From Ascaris suum (lineage: Eukaryota; Nematoda; Chromadorea; Rhabditida; Ascarididae): a DNA stretch of 64,000 nucleotides. The stretch lies in NCBI GenBank assembly GCA_013433145.1, contig CM024169.1:2914001-2978000 (forward strand), read 5' to 3'. The notes below the pieces were generated by a model. The model was not told the origin of the DNA and ran no database searches. It saw only the letters and a program-made list of their open reading frames with translations. The position numbers were made by a program, and so were the translations under genes. Positions 25,401 to 42,430 of this stretch are shown here, in pieces; within the stretch, counting starts at the first letter, position 1, and each line of letters begins with the position of its first letter.

Positions 25401-28055
25401 ATCACCTTCATAATTCAGCTGATCTCAGCATTCATACAAACCGCCTTCTAAAAATTTTGTTTTTCCGATGCCGTCAGTAAAAGATTGCAAAATGGCCATT
25501 GTAACATGCTCCATAAGTACGCAAATTCTTGGGAGCGTCCAAGTATCTATAACTAATCGCGAAGGTGACGGATAAGCTTGCAAGCAATTGCAGGGAATCA
25601 GTTTATGGCTTAGGTTATTCCCATTTATGCCCATCAGGTCTCGGAGCGTTAAACCGCAGTGGCTCGCAAAGTGAAGCTACTGGACAAACAAATATACACA
25701 TGCACACACACGTGCGGATACTGGCCCATGCAACGCCAGCCTAATTGAGTAACTGCACTTGAGAGTGGAGTCGGCGGAGGAGGAGAGAAAGGAGATTTTG
25801 GCCACGAGTGGTGCGCGGGGGACAGTCTAAAACAGGGAGCTCCTTTGAAAGAAAGAAACAGGGAACCTAGAAATATTGAGAAGTTTGGTTTTTTTTTTCA
25901 GCAGAACAGCCCACGTTCCTTCCTATTACTGGCAGTGCATCCTTTAATGATAGCTTGAATGGAATATATTGTCATGGAGCGGCGAACGAGGACAACGATC
26001 ACAGCGAATTCAACGATCCTTGCGTCATCGCTTTGCTTAGGCAGCATCAGAGAAGCATATCGGTGCAGCTGCAGTGACATATGCATTTCCAGCCCCACTC
26101 AATACACAAACAGATTCCACGAATTACCATTCAAATAATGCAGCAAGCAAAATTGCATTTATGTTTAAGGAGATCCGACCGTTGTGCAGGTCGTTTATAT
26201 GCAGCTGCTTCCAAATTTTGCCCCTGCCAAAACAACTGCGGCGTTTCATGGTCTCCGTGCATGTCTGTGCTCCCATGGTCTTCCCATCCATTCATCAGGT
26301 AGTTTCAATTCGGAAGCACTGAAAATAGAGCTGCAATACTCTGTGGGGTACAACGTACACCATAAGGGTCGCAAACGTCCTCAGTCATAGGCGCCAAAAA
26401 TTCTGAAGCAGATGCCCATTTTTCTGCAGGCAAGGTATGAGATGTGGAAGAAAACAGCAGACGAGTTCCAGTTTCATTTTTATTTTACTCGCGAGCTAAT
26501 AAGTAAAAAAGCACAGAATGCCTGAAGCCTGCTGGCACTTGAAAGTGTTCGCAGGTATACATGCAAAGTGATTGCGTAGGAACTGACAATTTGAAATTTT
26601 AAGAGCACATGACGCAATGAATGATCCGGAAGAGATGAAGCTACAAGACATGGAAGAGAAAGCATTCAATCGTATACGTTACCTCATAAATTGTGCTACT
26701 GCAAAGAAAAAAGGAGCAGAAAGCAAAGTAAACTAGGTGAACCGCAATGTAGAAGCGAAAAACGCTACAGAGCTCTATGCCAGTGTGTGAGAAAAATCCA
26801 CACTCGCAAGAACTTTTGAGATTGTGAAACCTGCTCTTTAGGCTTTGGAAATTCTAGAACACATGACGTCATTTCCAATCCTTTGATGGCTGACAGCATT
26901 TCTGAGGGCAAAAGTTCATAGTGAAGCCACCAAAAAATTTTCAAATTTTCTCGATGCTGAGCACTGAACTTGCCAAATGCCATCATGCGCAAAGTTAACC
27001 TCCGAGCTGGGAAATTCTGAGAAGGTCAGTATATGATAATTGATGAGGCCGCAGAAAACATCATGAGAAAGCGAAGTTTCTTTGAGAATTTGAACTTTAG
27101 AGAAAGGTGAAGATGGCAGTCTATAAAAACATTCCGCGGTAGCCACAGCGAATCCATATATATTCCTCCCTATACTGAGAAATGGAAAGAATCTGAGGCA
27201 TTGGAGAAGGATTGTTTTCCAATGCAGCAGCTGTACACGAAAAACTAAGGAAACTCTTCTTTAAAAATGTCCACCTATAGTGGAGATGCGTTCTTCAACT
27301 GAGCAGCTAGATATCTCGAAGAAATGGCAAAGTGAGGCTATTTCGCCCGCGTAGAAGACTATGTTTTGCACGTTAAACTGGCAGAAACTCAGAGAAAATA
27401 TGCGAGGAACGCTTGAAAATGAAAAGAAGGAAAAATACCACACATTCCAGAAAACTTAAAAGCTATTCCTTCCGCATTGCGTTTTTCGAGGAGAGTAACG
27501 ACCAAAAATCCCATCAATTCTTCATTTAATATTATCGCTTTCACAGAACTATGCACTTTCGTTTCAGCTATGCTCTGAATCCTCTTGAATAAATTCAGCT
27601 CCAAAAAGCTGAGCGTCTAATGGTGTGAGATAGTGTGCATATAGAGCTTATTCATCCTTTTCAAAGAAAGCCGTGCAAGAAAATGCGATTCAGAAGCACT
27701 TAAGACCTCAATCCCATCTGCAACGGCAGTTTCAGCGAAAGTCTGATGATTCATATGGCCCAAAGCTGTCGGAAAACACTGAATGTTTGCTGCGTTGGCT
27801 GTAATGTCTTTCGATAAAATAACGGATATGAAATAAATCCTCAGTATATTATAAATATCGGGAAGAGATGAGTTTGAGTTTTTCTCAATCTCCGTGGTTA
27901 TCTTCGTCGTAACTATATCTACGTTTTTGTTCTGTTAAACGGAAATATGGAGCCTTTTTCCTCTGGATGCTCGCCTTTCATAATTTGCATTGATATGCTT
28001 TAAGACATGTGAGATGTTATCGTTGCGGAGATGCGTTCAACTAAGGAAACTGATA

Positions 28056-28071
28056 GGGGGGGGGGGGGGGG
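28056..28071 (+). repeat. G16 homopolymer
   Basis: Sixteen consecutive G on the plus strand in AT-rich surroundings. The sequenced length of such a run is unreliable. Confidence 0.85.
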
Positions 28072-30522
28072 CTGTTAAAATCCTCATTTGCCTCAGTTTG
28101 GATTTTACGGGTTTGTAGTGAAAGTACTGGGACATTGATATTAGTATGATTTTTTTTGGGATTTGCATTTGTTATTTTCTCAGTGATCTGCGTCCTCCAA
28201 AGATTGCAATTTTGATTTTAATATGCTTCAATCTTCAGATTTTTTTCGATGCATAAAGCGAGGATGTTAATACTTGATAGCTGTGCCGAAACTCGGGTGA
28301 TAGAAATTAATGAGACGTATAGTTGATAGTCGGTTCATATGTAACGATTTTGTTCAAAAAATTCAAAAAATCCGCTATTAATTCAGTCAAAGTGGAAATT
28401 TAACAGCAGGCGTGTCATAGTCAACACTGTTGCATTCGAAGGCATATGCTACACTCCAGCTTATAGTGAGTTTAGCAACATCTATCGCTTTGAAGTTTTT
28501 TGCATGCCCAAAGCCCCACTAATCTCATCGTAAGTTTTCATCCATTTCGAGCCTCTTTTGAAACTGCATGTTTTACTAGCGTAACTGAAAGTTACCTGAT
28601 ACAATATTTGTTCATTTCATGTTCGGATCGTTGATCTTCATAGATGGTGAATCACTGATACATATCTCTCGCTATGATCCTATTTCAGATCGTCAGCATT
28701 TCATTACGAAATGACGGTATCTTTTCCCTGATTTGTCAGATAATCGCCGTTTTATTCTTCTCGAGTATAATTTCCTCTAGAAGTTTTCGCATCGTTTTGC
28801 TATTTTCGCTGTCCCATTATTTCCAATAATTGCTGGGATCGTTACAGCATAACAAATTATCTTTTCGGCCTCATTAGTGGAGGTGCTAGACTTCATGAAA
28901 CTTTGCCGCATGATATTCTTAGCCACAAAAGTTGCGGTTTAAATTTGGAAATTGCAATGAATAGTTGTGAGTAAAAAATTCGTTATAAGAATATTTCATA
29001 AAGGCTGTTAGCAAATGTCAAGCCTAACGAAGAAATGCGTTGCTATTTATTGAGTGTTAAATTTGCATTTGCTCGGAACTTTTAGTATCATTTTGATGAT
29101 TTTTTAAAAATGAATAGGCCGTTTACCCGATTTTCTTTCATTTTATCTATGGATAATTTTTACGAAACGTTTATAGAATATAAATAACCTCTCTGAATGT
29201 TGTTTTGATCCCTTATGTCGTTTCCAACTTCATAAATGAGAGAAAAGAGTGCAGATTTTTCAAAAATTTTCTGTCTATTCTCCTATTTAATCAGTTGTTA
29301 TCAGTGGACTGATTGTGTGCATTTGATTTTGATAACTCAATCGATTTTTCTTCAAGCCTTTCTCAATGATTTATGATGGTTTTTCTGCAAGAGGTGAGCG
29401 CTTCACAATCGCTAACTTATATCACCTTTATCAATAAATATGCTTCTCTCTCAATATTTACACCTATTTTTACGCTAGAAAGTTACAGAGCAAAGGTCGA
29501 TTTACGAGAAGCAATTTAATTTATTCATACATGCTGAGGAATAGTGAAGCAGCTGTCGCGAAAGATGTTCACTGTACCCAATTTTCGGCACTATTCCTCC
29601 GGTAACAGATTATTTATAAGCTCCACTAAATATTTGGAATTTTTTTCGCCTATCACATCCGGTCCATTCCTTTAGAAACGATCATATTTGCATCATGCCA
29701 TATGTGGTAATAAAACCTCTTGAAGTCGCCTATCCAATGCATTCCACAATAGTTTAGATAGTTGAATGGTAAGTTAACTTCGAGAAGAAACAACATTTCT
29801 CATAAGTAGCATAGAAGTGACACGATATGCGCTTTTGTAAACTCAACTTGAGCAATTGCTAGTACAAATGTTTCAGCCGACCGTCAAATAATGCAAATTT
29901 TTAATTGCCTTTAAACGTTTGCAACGCTCTTCGAAATTCATCAAAGAAACAAAACTGATCGCGGAGGGGAATCAGTCACGTCATAGTGAAGGTTGTAGGT
30001 GTCCTAGATGTTCTAGTAATTTAGCGGCTGTGAAGTAAAACAACCAGATGAGAAGACGAACACAACTATCGCGATAGATGCTTATAAGCACAAGTCCTTC
30101 AATATGCTTTCCAAATGCCGATTTATAATGTTGCATGCTAGCGATAATCCATCGCTTGATGCATGTTCAATATGCAACTCATGTGATGGATATTTTCAAC
30201 CGCTACGATAAGGTGACGAAGCACAGTAGTAGGACGACGTTGAATAATATGAAGATTGCTCTGTAAAACGAATGAGTTGGTCTTACTTCCGGTGCATAAA
30301 TTATTTTCTTATTTTATGGACATGTAGATCATATTGCAAGGTTCATTGAATTTCATGAGCGAACACAATTTTTATGAATTCTTGAAAGCAGATAGCATTA
30401 GACGAAATGCCGACAATGAAACGAAAACTACTAAAAATGAAAGGATAGAAATTTTTTTCAGCGCTCGCGTAGCAAAAAAAAATGCATCACGAGACTTACA
30501 ATTGAAACGTTTCTAGAGTATG

Positions 30523-30751
30523 ATTTCCGCCCACGCATCAGCTATCATGGTTGCCGAAAGAGAATAGGAAAAATGCACATGAAGATGCCACCTTCGGCTC
30601 AAAAAACGATTCATGTATGGGATACGCTGTACCTGATGATTTTGAAGAGCCCTCTCGTTGCTTCTACGTTGCATGCTTTTCACTTTTTACCACTGTTACG
30701 TTTTTATTGCATCACTCCTCGAATTTTTACCATCACATTCCTCTTAACTAA
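30523..30751 (+). CDS. candidate open frame with one membrane segment
   Basis: The frame is open from just after a TGA to the TAA at 30749-30751. It has a polar first half (ENRKNAHEDATFGSKND) and then a hydrophobic stretch, CFYVACFSLFTTVTFLL, that could cross a membrane. It lies about 650 bases upstream of the well-formed exon at 31398 on the same strand. I could not find splice sites that link them. Chance is a real alternative. Confidence 0.2.
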
Positions 30752-31397
30752 TTTGTGGTGCACCAAGGTAGCACACAGGGAGATAAGATTACTTTTGTTA
30801 CAATATCCACCACACTTTACAAATCGCTAGTTATAGGGATTTGTAACCGAGCATTTAATGCGAACATGTGGTTTATTCTTCAACGCTTTCGAGAATGCTT
30901 CAGTCGGATTACTGTTGTACTCGGCAAATGAAAAGTAAAATTCAACAGGAAGCTAATGAGCGATGGCACACCACTTGGTATAATATTTCCACAGGGTCTG
31001 CTGCATCTTCATGCCTTTTTTCGACGTTTATTTTTTCGATGATATATGACACCAATTTTTCGTAAGTTCCAATTTATTCATGACAGTATAACATTTCGAT
31101 GTTGCAATGAAAGGAACACGCGTGAGAGCATATATGTGGCATTCATAATCATTCACATATCACTTCTTATTTCTTAGATGCCGTTTTTCGCTGCAGCTCC
31201 GGATTCTCACTCAAATCTGTTGAATATTTCGTTATCGTCGCATTGAAATAGATCTCGGCAAAATTCATGTAAACAAACTTCTTCTCTGACCTTCAACCAC
31301 ATTATTGAATATAAGTTACTTCTTGAGCCGTTCCATAAAACGTGGAAAAAAAATAGGTTGCGAGCCATCTTGCGTTGCTTGTTGAACTAAATTTCAG

Positions 31398-31481
31398 CTA
31401 CATTAAGAGGACAGTCGTGTATGGCGCCTTAATTTTCATCCTTTTAACGTCCTTTTTCAAACCATCTGAGAGTGGAAAGAG
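31398..31481 (+). CDS. candidate exon encoding a signal-anchor segment (type II membrane protein)
   Basis: Acceptor aaatttcag and donor AGAG|gtaaga are both close to consensus. The 27 full codons read YIKR, then a hydrophobic stretch TVVYGALIFILLTSFF, then KPSESGK. Basic residues before a single membrane helix and a polar linker after it are what Golgi type II enzymes show, so that class is a guess only. A downstream exon starting at 31816 (after ccatcatcag) fits the phase and reads SIIDELEDQIGGG before a stop or weak donor. The 5' exon was not identified. Confidence 0.35.
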
Positions 31482-32237
31482 GTAAGATGAGAAACTAACT
31501 TGAAAACTTTCAATATTTTTGCAAATTTCACGGATATTGCGAAAAATGCAAAATGGGAAACAAATCAAAAAGGTGTTGTCATCATCACCTAGAAAGTGCA
31601 ATCATTAATCACATGACGCATCATCGTGACCATTTGATCATTTGTAGTGTGGCTGCGGGATTCTGCTGTATTGTGAGAATTGCCGGATTGTCGTGAACAT
31701 GCTATGATCACTTGCAACAGTGTATTACTAGTGTTCTGCAAATATCTGTAGAATAATTTAGTGTTCAATGTCCAGACTTAACGTTTAGATTATCCAATAA
31801 ATTTTCCATCATCAGAAGCATCATCGATGAATTAGAGGACCAAATTGGAGGAGGATGTCCCTAAATTGGTAATCATAGGATTCCTTTTGGCTGTCATCGA
31901 CCAAACTCGTCGAGATCCATGTGGAACTCGTACTCAGTGATGAGGTTCACTCAATAGGCGCCAATAAAGGCTATACTTGAATTCCGCTTATGTGTCTACT
32001 ATAAATAACTAGTTTCTCTATCATAACAGCAGCTGAATACTCATTCACCAGCATGGATGTGCGGCATCAGCGCCGAAAAATTGGATATGTTTGTTGTAAC
32101 CTGAATAGCAAGTGGGAGGAACTTGTTGATGTACGAACATATTGCCAATCTGCGCGACATTTGCTCGCCATATCCATTATGCTCTCCTGTAGACGGAGTC
32201 ATGTTCACAACGAATTACATGTTCACATCATTTCATC

Positions 32238-32259
32238 AGTATTTCAACGCTCATTTCAT
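32238..32259 (+). repeat. 22-bp direct repeat, copy 1
   Basis: The 22 bases beginning agtatttcaacgctcatttc are repeated exactly at 32901-32922, 663 bases away. The flanks differ. I see no terminal inverted repeats or target-site duplication that would mark a transposon. Confidence 0.7.
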
Positions 32260-32900
32260 ACCTTGTTTAAGAGAAGAGATATCGACATGAGCGCTGAACT
32301 GATTCCAATTTTATCAGTAGTGGTATGATGTATCTGAGATGAAGCTTGCGTTTTCCTTTTGAGTCAGGGCACCAATGCTGATATGTTCTTACCTTCACCT
32401 TATCCTGCCGAAGTAACGCGCCTAAGCATGATTACATACAAAATTTACATAAACCTTTGCCTCTTCAAATTTTAGGTTCTTCTTCGCATCTCACCTCCAC
32501 GATTGTTGCACGTTGCGTGTACCGTTTAATGCTGGGCTCCGATGAGTGCTTCCAGTCGTGCATGCGGATTCTTGCATTTGTTTCACACTGAGATGTGCCT
32601 TTTTAATAGGATTCCCATCTTTTTTTAATTTTTTTTCTTGCTTTACTCAATGATTGTCATTGTTGGTGTTATCATTGTAAATTTCCTATCACATGTCACA
32701 CCATAGTTCCCGCAGATGTCTGCAATCAATTAACAAGATAACTAAAGTTACTCATTGCGGTTTCATGATTACCTTATCAGGAGTGTATATTTCGTGAGTG
32801 CAGTAATATTTACCTACGGGCAGTATTTTAACGAATGCCATTCAATTGGGATACACGTCGATGAATTCCGATATCACTTTGATAATATAACAAGTTAAAA

Positions 32901-32922
32901 AGTATTTCAACGCTCATTTCAT
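32901..32922 (+). repeat. 22-bp direct repeat, copy 2
   Basis: Exact second copy of the 22-mer at 32238-32259. Confidence 0.7.
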
Positions 32923-33747
32923 CATATCATTATGGATATCGAAAAAACCGTAAATTATGGGTGATTAATGCAGAAATATTGCTATTGTAAGCGCTTTCAC
33001 AATGAAAAATTTTATAAGGCTATGTTATCCATTCTATTCAAGTGAAGAAAGAGAATACTGATATAACGAGGTCTTTTGTGACATTTCACGACCGATGCAA
33101 CAACGCACGCCTCATGAGCAAACAAACCTTGACGCCAATTGCAATGTCCTTATTAAATGTCCTCCTCGTCATTCCCACCACCACGCTATTAACCTCAGCT
33201 GTGTTCCTTCACATTGGCGGCTTCACCAAAATGCTCCTATCCATATTTACTTCGAGAAGTTTACTTGTGAGATAAATTAATTCCTTATAGTTGGTTCGGC
33301 TCATATTCTCCGATGCTATCTTGATCTTCTCACCGCAACTTACCAATTACTAAACCACTTGAAATGTATCGAAACCTTGAAAGGATGCATTTTTTTTACA
33401 AAGGAATCTACTAATTTTATGTCATCAAGTTTTCTTTATTTCTTTCATTCATTGCACTTAATTCACACAAACAACTATGATAAGATAAAAGCGCGGTATC
33501 ATAAAATAACCTCGAAAATGGTGTTGCTCATATATATACCTCAAAACACTGTTCTGATTAAACTAGCATTATCTGAAATTCACGATTGATAGTTGGTGTG
33601 AAACCATTTAGGTGCATCTTCACCTTTCTACGGTGCCTCATTATCACTGATACCTCCTGAATTTCCAAAGATGTCGTTATTGAAACTCTTATGCGCCGCC
33701 TCTCGCTCCTCGGCAATTTGCACCTTTCACCTTTCGACTTCTCGTCG

Positions 33748-34330
33748 CTACAGCCGCATATCTGAGCGCAAGTCCACCGAACGCCAAAATATCCTTTCTT
33801 GTGCTCTATGCTTCCATCGTTGCCCAAACAATTTCACCACTGGATCGTCCCATTTTGTACGTGGTCTTCCTTGAGGTCGTTTATGGTTTTTCGGGAGCCA
33901 GTTTGTTAACCGCAATGTCCAACGGTTATCTTGCAGTCGAACAACATGTCCAGCCCATCTTCTTTTTGCTGCATATATTTCGTCTACCACATCACACACG
34001 CGCATTCTTTGTCTCAGTTCTTTCGTTGCTAATCTTGTCTGTTATGGTAACTCCGCAGATTCTTCTTTCCATAGCTGTTTCCGCTACAGCACACTTCTCT
34101 TCGTCCTTCTTCGTTGTAGCCCATGTTTCACAGGCATACAACGTTGCCGGCAATATAGTAGAATTAAGAATGCATACCTGATGTTCATTGGCAGAGCCTG
34201 ATCGATAAGTACTGTGCGGTTATTAGGGAAGGCGATCCACCATGCTCTGCATCTTCTTATCCATTCGCCATTAGCGAGATTGTTTGATTCAAATCTTCTT
34301 CCTAGATATATGTAATGTTTAACTTTAACG
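33748..34330 (-). mobile_element. decayed RTE-like non-LTR retrotransposon, 3' end of the reverse transcriptase ORF
   Basis: Reading on the minus strand, three blocks match the conserved tail of RTE-type reverse transcriptases: HYIYLGRRF (about 34.31 kb), then ACETWATTKKDE (about 34.1 kb), then AKRRWAGHVVRLQDNRWT followed by GRPRTKWDD and a final tryptophan-containing helix (34005-33748). The blocks are in different frames, so at least two frameshifts are present. The endonuclease and the catalytic part of the polymerase are absent from this copy, so it is a dead 5'-truncated insertion, as is usual for this class. The stop of the last frame is at 33748-33750. Confidence 0.75.
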
Positions 34331-34976
34331 TCGGCAATTTGTAGTTAATAGGCGTTAACATGAGGTAATTTATTCTCCTTAGTGCATCGTTCATCCAATC
34401 ATCGGTCGAAGATGTGAAGCCTCTACTCGTTTCGTTTCGTTCAAAACAAAAGATACATCCTGGAAAAAGTTGAAACAGGTTAATAGAACTCCATTTTATC
34501 TCTATTTTGTTGGCAGCACAGAGGGACATCCGCGGTTCCTTTATCAATGGATATCCTTCCAATAGATCAACACTTCGTCATACTATGCTGCTTGAAGTAT
34601 ATTCCTGCATTCCAGCTGCCCATATCGAATGTCCTTCTTGTAATTCAATTCACATTCCTACCAGATTATCTGTGTCGATAGGTTACGCTTCTCCTATTCC
34701 ACTCCTGCATTGCCCGCCGGATGTTCCTTTTCAACGAAGTCATCCAAAGCAAAAAATGTCTCATATACTGTTCCACAGAATGTTTCGGTAAGAAGTAGCA
34801 GTTGAAATGAAATCTTGGAATGGATCATAAGTTGAGTGGCGATGTAGCTGTGCACATCCGTAGTCACTAGCCTATTTCAAGTCAGTACTTTCATCGAGAT
34901 ATGCGAAGAACACGCATTCCTCGCAGCAGTGCAACCATCATCCTCTAACTGTTACTCCTGTGCAAAAATTCATTAC

Positions 34977-35055
34977 CTGAATCTATACTACGAGTATGTA
35001 CGCCAGACGACGAAGCGGAATTCGAATCGCTGACCAGCTTGACTAGTTTGCACAT
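34977..35055 (-). CDS. candidate first coding exon of a minus-strand gene
   Basis: ATG at 35055 opens 26 codons that end in phase 1 at a good donor, TTCAG|gtaatg. The reading is serine-rich (LVSDSNSASSSGVHTRS). The block 34.98-35.25 kb is GC-richer than its flanks, as a 5' end might be. No downstream exon was found; the RTE fragment would lie in its intron. Longer open frames in other phases cover the same bases, so confidence is low. Confidence 0.2.
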
Positions 35056-35199
35056 AGGTGCTCGAAGGTGCGAACTGACAATTGCTTCGGCACATGGTTG
35101 TGATCATAAAATGTGTCGGTTGCAGTTGTTGAGGCTGTCGGTTGTCTTTGCTGCTGCTGTCTGTTGCACTTTCAGCTAGCTGACTTGACAACAGTTACA

Positions 35200-39249
<4,050 letters not shown>

Positions 39250-39919
39250 AAATGGAATACTGGCTTAGCGGACTGTTTCGAAGCGAATTTGCAGAGGCGC
39301 GTTGAGAAATTTTTTATTCTGTCAAATTTGCAGCGGAATATTTGGTATGGTTTTCGTGGTTTAAGAAGAGCTCGCTGCAAGTAGCGATATGTGAAAGTGA
39401 ACGTGCGCAGGATCGCATATGAATTTAATAATATTTTCATGAAACGGTGAGTTAATTGAATATGTGCTGAAGCCCATCCCACGAGCATCGATCTTCGGGC
39501 TGCTGTTTGCTTCTTGCGGAGTTTAATTTTCACTTCCATGAAGCGTGGAAAAAGGCGTTTCTTCTTCCTTCATCACTTCAATTTTGACGCTTCATAGGGG
39601 AAAGTGAATTTTTGCTACTGATATAGTTTACTGCAAATGTTGTTGTAATAAAACGATGTCGTTAGAGAATGTAGTTAAGAGCAAAATCAGAAGAAAAGAA
39701 AAACAGTTTTGTTGCAGTCTACTTATCACATGTTCTCTATCTTCTTCTAGCTACTTGTCTATTGAAGAATTCGTTTTCGCACAATTCTCATTCTAAGGTG
39801 AATGTCAATTCCTTTATAAACGCCGGCTGTCAGCCAACTTTTCTACAGTAGTTTCAGGCGTTCTCTCTTGGCTACGATGCTTGAAAGTCAAAATTGGTAC
39901 ATTTTCCATATGTGTGATT

Positions 39920-39943
39920 GATGTGATATCATGATATCACATC
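39920..39943. other. perfect 24-bp palindrome
   Basis: GATGTGATATCA followed by its exact reverse complement, with no spacer. A dyad of this length is rare by chance in 64 kb. It could bind a dimeric factor. It is not part of a recognised element. Confidence 0.8.
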
Positions 39944-40813
39944 TGCTTAGGAAAATTCTAGTGACAAATGCGGAAACTCTCTACAACAAGCCTAATAACA
40001 GTTGTTTTTCATTGCATTTCATAAATGAACATGTTCCTCTGCTCAGTTTCTTTTGCTTCCAATCAAGCTTCTGCATCATTTGTTCTTTTTTTTTCGCTTT
40101 GAGCTTGCTTTGGAACAGGAGATTTTATGGACTAACAAAGTATGATCAAGATAAGAGTGCGTTTAGAAGTGCTCGTTGTCGCAGGCCATGACGTTAGGAT
40201 TCTGTCATATGTTAGAATGCGCATAAAAATAATGTTTCGCGTCACCTATGAAGGGGTGTTACAAAAATTGAGATATTCTTTGATCACAGAAATAAATATT
40301 TCTACTGCTGCAGAGTGTGAGAAGATTTTGCATAACAATTGCAACGTTAAGCAAGAGTTGTAAGATCTCAAAGAAATGCGATAAGTTTCGAGAAATGAAG
40401 ACGCCTTTTGAGTTTGTAAATAGGATCAGGCAACTAACTTTCTCAAAGAATTAAATTTCGCAACCACTCTATTTTTAATGTGAGCTGTGAAATGTTGCAG
40501 TTGTTGGCAAATGTGTGGAAATGAGGGCGCCGCTTCATTCCATGTGTGAAATATATTTGCTAGTTTATTTCCTCTTATCATTTTCATGATGATCATTTTG
40601 TCGCTGCGGAATGGGTTCCTCAGATTTTGCGTAATGCTGCAAATTCAACGAACGGAGTTTTTGATAGCGTCTCAAATCTAATATTCAAAGCAAAACACTA
40701 CTGCGGGCCAGCGTGCCATCTCGAACGGACCATAAGATATGAATGTTTAAAGGCAGCCAACATTTGAGAGCACTGCCAAAAGTTTCACGCTGCAATAACT
40801 CTCCATAGTTTGT

Positions 40814-42053
40814 CTATTCATGCCGAATGCATTTGAGATTCATAGCAAAGCGTTCTGGGGAAAGCAGCTTCATCCAGTCGCGGGATGTTAAGCTTGATTC
40901 TGAATTTATATCAAGAGTACAGGAACCTATTATAAAACATTTCATACAAGTTACGAATATTTGTGGTATTCAGTAAAATGCTGTAGAGGTTTACCCGCGA
41001 TCTCCGGTGTTCTTTTTATCATACCTGGATCCGAAGCTTGGAGATCCTTGAAAATGGGAGGCGTGACAGGAATGAGGAAGGTGGGAACAATTTGAGATGT
41101 CATCAAAGGGCACTACTGAACGGTGTAGAAGTAATTTTGAAAAGTCTTACCCAGAATTTGCCTGCTTCTGCATCTTTCAAGTCGCTCTCGATTTTGTGCG
41201 GCGGATCGTGAGCTAGAACATGCGAATCTAGACACAGAAGGACATACAGATGGAGCATTCACAATGTGAGATTTTCGCGTATCACGTCCAAACCGTATTA
41301 GTAGGGCGTTACTCTACCAACATTGCGGTCCACGTGTCTTTTCGCAAGCTGTTGTAGCGTTATATTCTTGGCTCCGAAAGTAATGAGGCTGTGATGGAGA
41401 AAATTTGATTACATATGACTTCGCACAAATAGAATGTTTTTGTTCAGAATAAAGATCCTTGGAATGTCATGAAAATTTTGCGCTTCGGGTGGTGATGAAC
41501 TTTTGTAAGGCAAGTTCGGTTCTCGTATCGTTACAAAACTGCTACCGTCCATGAGAGCAATGCAGAATGGGGAACACAAAAAAAAATCTGGTGACGAAAT
41601 GTTTAGCAGGCGAGGCGAGTATGGCAAGGTTTCAGTACCAATCTGTTGAATTTCTGTAGAGTTCTTGCGACGTCCCATCTACTATTGTTGTAATGCATGA
41701 TGATACTTATTCTGCTAATCCAATGTTCATTGCTGATTTATACATCATGCGCTGGACCACATCCATTTAATTATGAACAATTGTGCTTTAGTTGTTTTCA
41801 CCTATGCCAAGCACCTACAATAAAATATTGTCTTTATCAAGCCATAGTGAACACCTTTTATTATCGCGAACCGATTTTTCATCGCAATTTTTATGCATCC
41901 TCTTTTCCTCATCCTTCCTGTCCCCCAACTCCTGTCACCTCCTCTCCCCTGCAGACCCTCTATCAACTCTATCAAGAGATCTTTCGCGTCATCGATCGTT
42001 TCCTTTGAGAGAAATGCATCGACAACGACATCAATATGAGAGTTACCTTCCAT
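40814..42053 (-). CDS. six-exon gene, predicted 188-residue protein, family unknown
   Basis: Exons in transcript order: 42053-41939 (ATG at 42053), 41653-41413, 41388-41318, 41227-41151, 41046-41025, 40854-40814 (stop TAG 40814-40816). Lengths of 115, 241, 71, 77, 22 and 41 give 567 bases with every phase agreeing. Good sites include donors TGG|gtaaga and CAG|gtatga and acceptors ctctacag and tttccccag. The N-terminus is a likely helix (TIDDAKDLLIELIEGLQ), the middle is serine/proline-rich, and the C-terminal part is charged (AHDPPHKIESDLKDAEAGKF, then DPERFAMNLK). There is no signal peptide. The intron 41412-41389 is only 24 bases and a multiple of three, containing one in-frame TAA; if it is not spliced, the frame breaks there. 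I do not recognise the family. Confidence 0.4.
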
Positions 42054-42430
42054 TATATATACAAAGATGGAAATTTTCAGAAAATACGATGAATTTCCTT
42101 ACTTCACACTTATGACAGTTTGTTGATTCTAGTGGCATTTTTCACGAACACAAATATCGCTTTTGAGTCCGAGTTATTTTTATTGCATAGGAATCGCTCA
42201 TTATTCACGAGCAGATTGAAATGAGCAGAAAAAGATGCGCCAACGATTTAGCGAGCAATGGATTTTGCTTGTGGAGAAAAAAAAACATTTTTCGAGTGTG
42301 CGATTTTTTTTCATTGGCTAATATTATTTGCCAAAAAAAAAAAAACTCACAAAATTTTTATCCCCTATATCTTTTCAATGCAATACAGCATCAAACATTA
42401 CGAGAAAAAAACTCAAACAAAACAATAAAT

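Larger units (their letters stand above)
17000..30500. other. long AT-rich region without a supported gene
   Basis: Many frames of 60-120 codons occur, at about the number expected by chance. Block 26.4-27.7 kb is purine-rich on the plus strand and looks protein-like, but it has about 5% stops in every frame. At 20635-20703 there is an ATG-led 23-codon segment with a good donor (CAG|gtaaat) but no partner exon. C-rich (about 21876-21886) and G-rich (28056-28071) runs and one hairpin (22454-22478) are listed separately. Confidence 0.4.

Noticed and set aside
26400..27700. Long stretch that looks protein-like on the plus strand and yields several minus ORFs
   Set aside because: About 17 stops in 340 codons of the best frame is near the random rate. 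The impression comes from the purine-rich plus strand.
33801..34181. 126-codon plus ORF
   Set aside because: It is the antisense of the RTE fragment.
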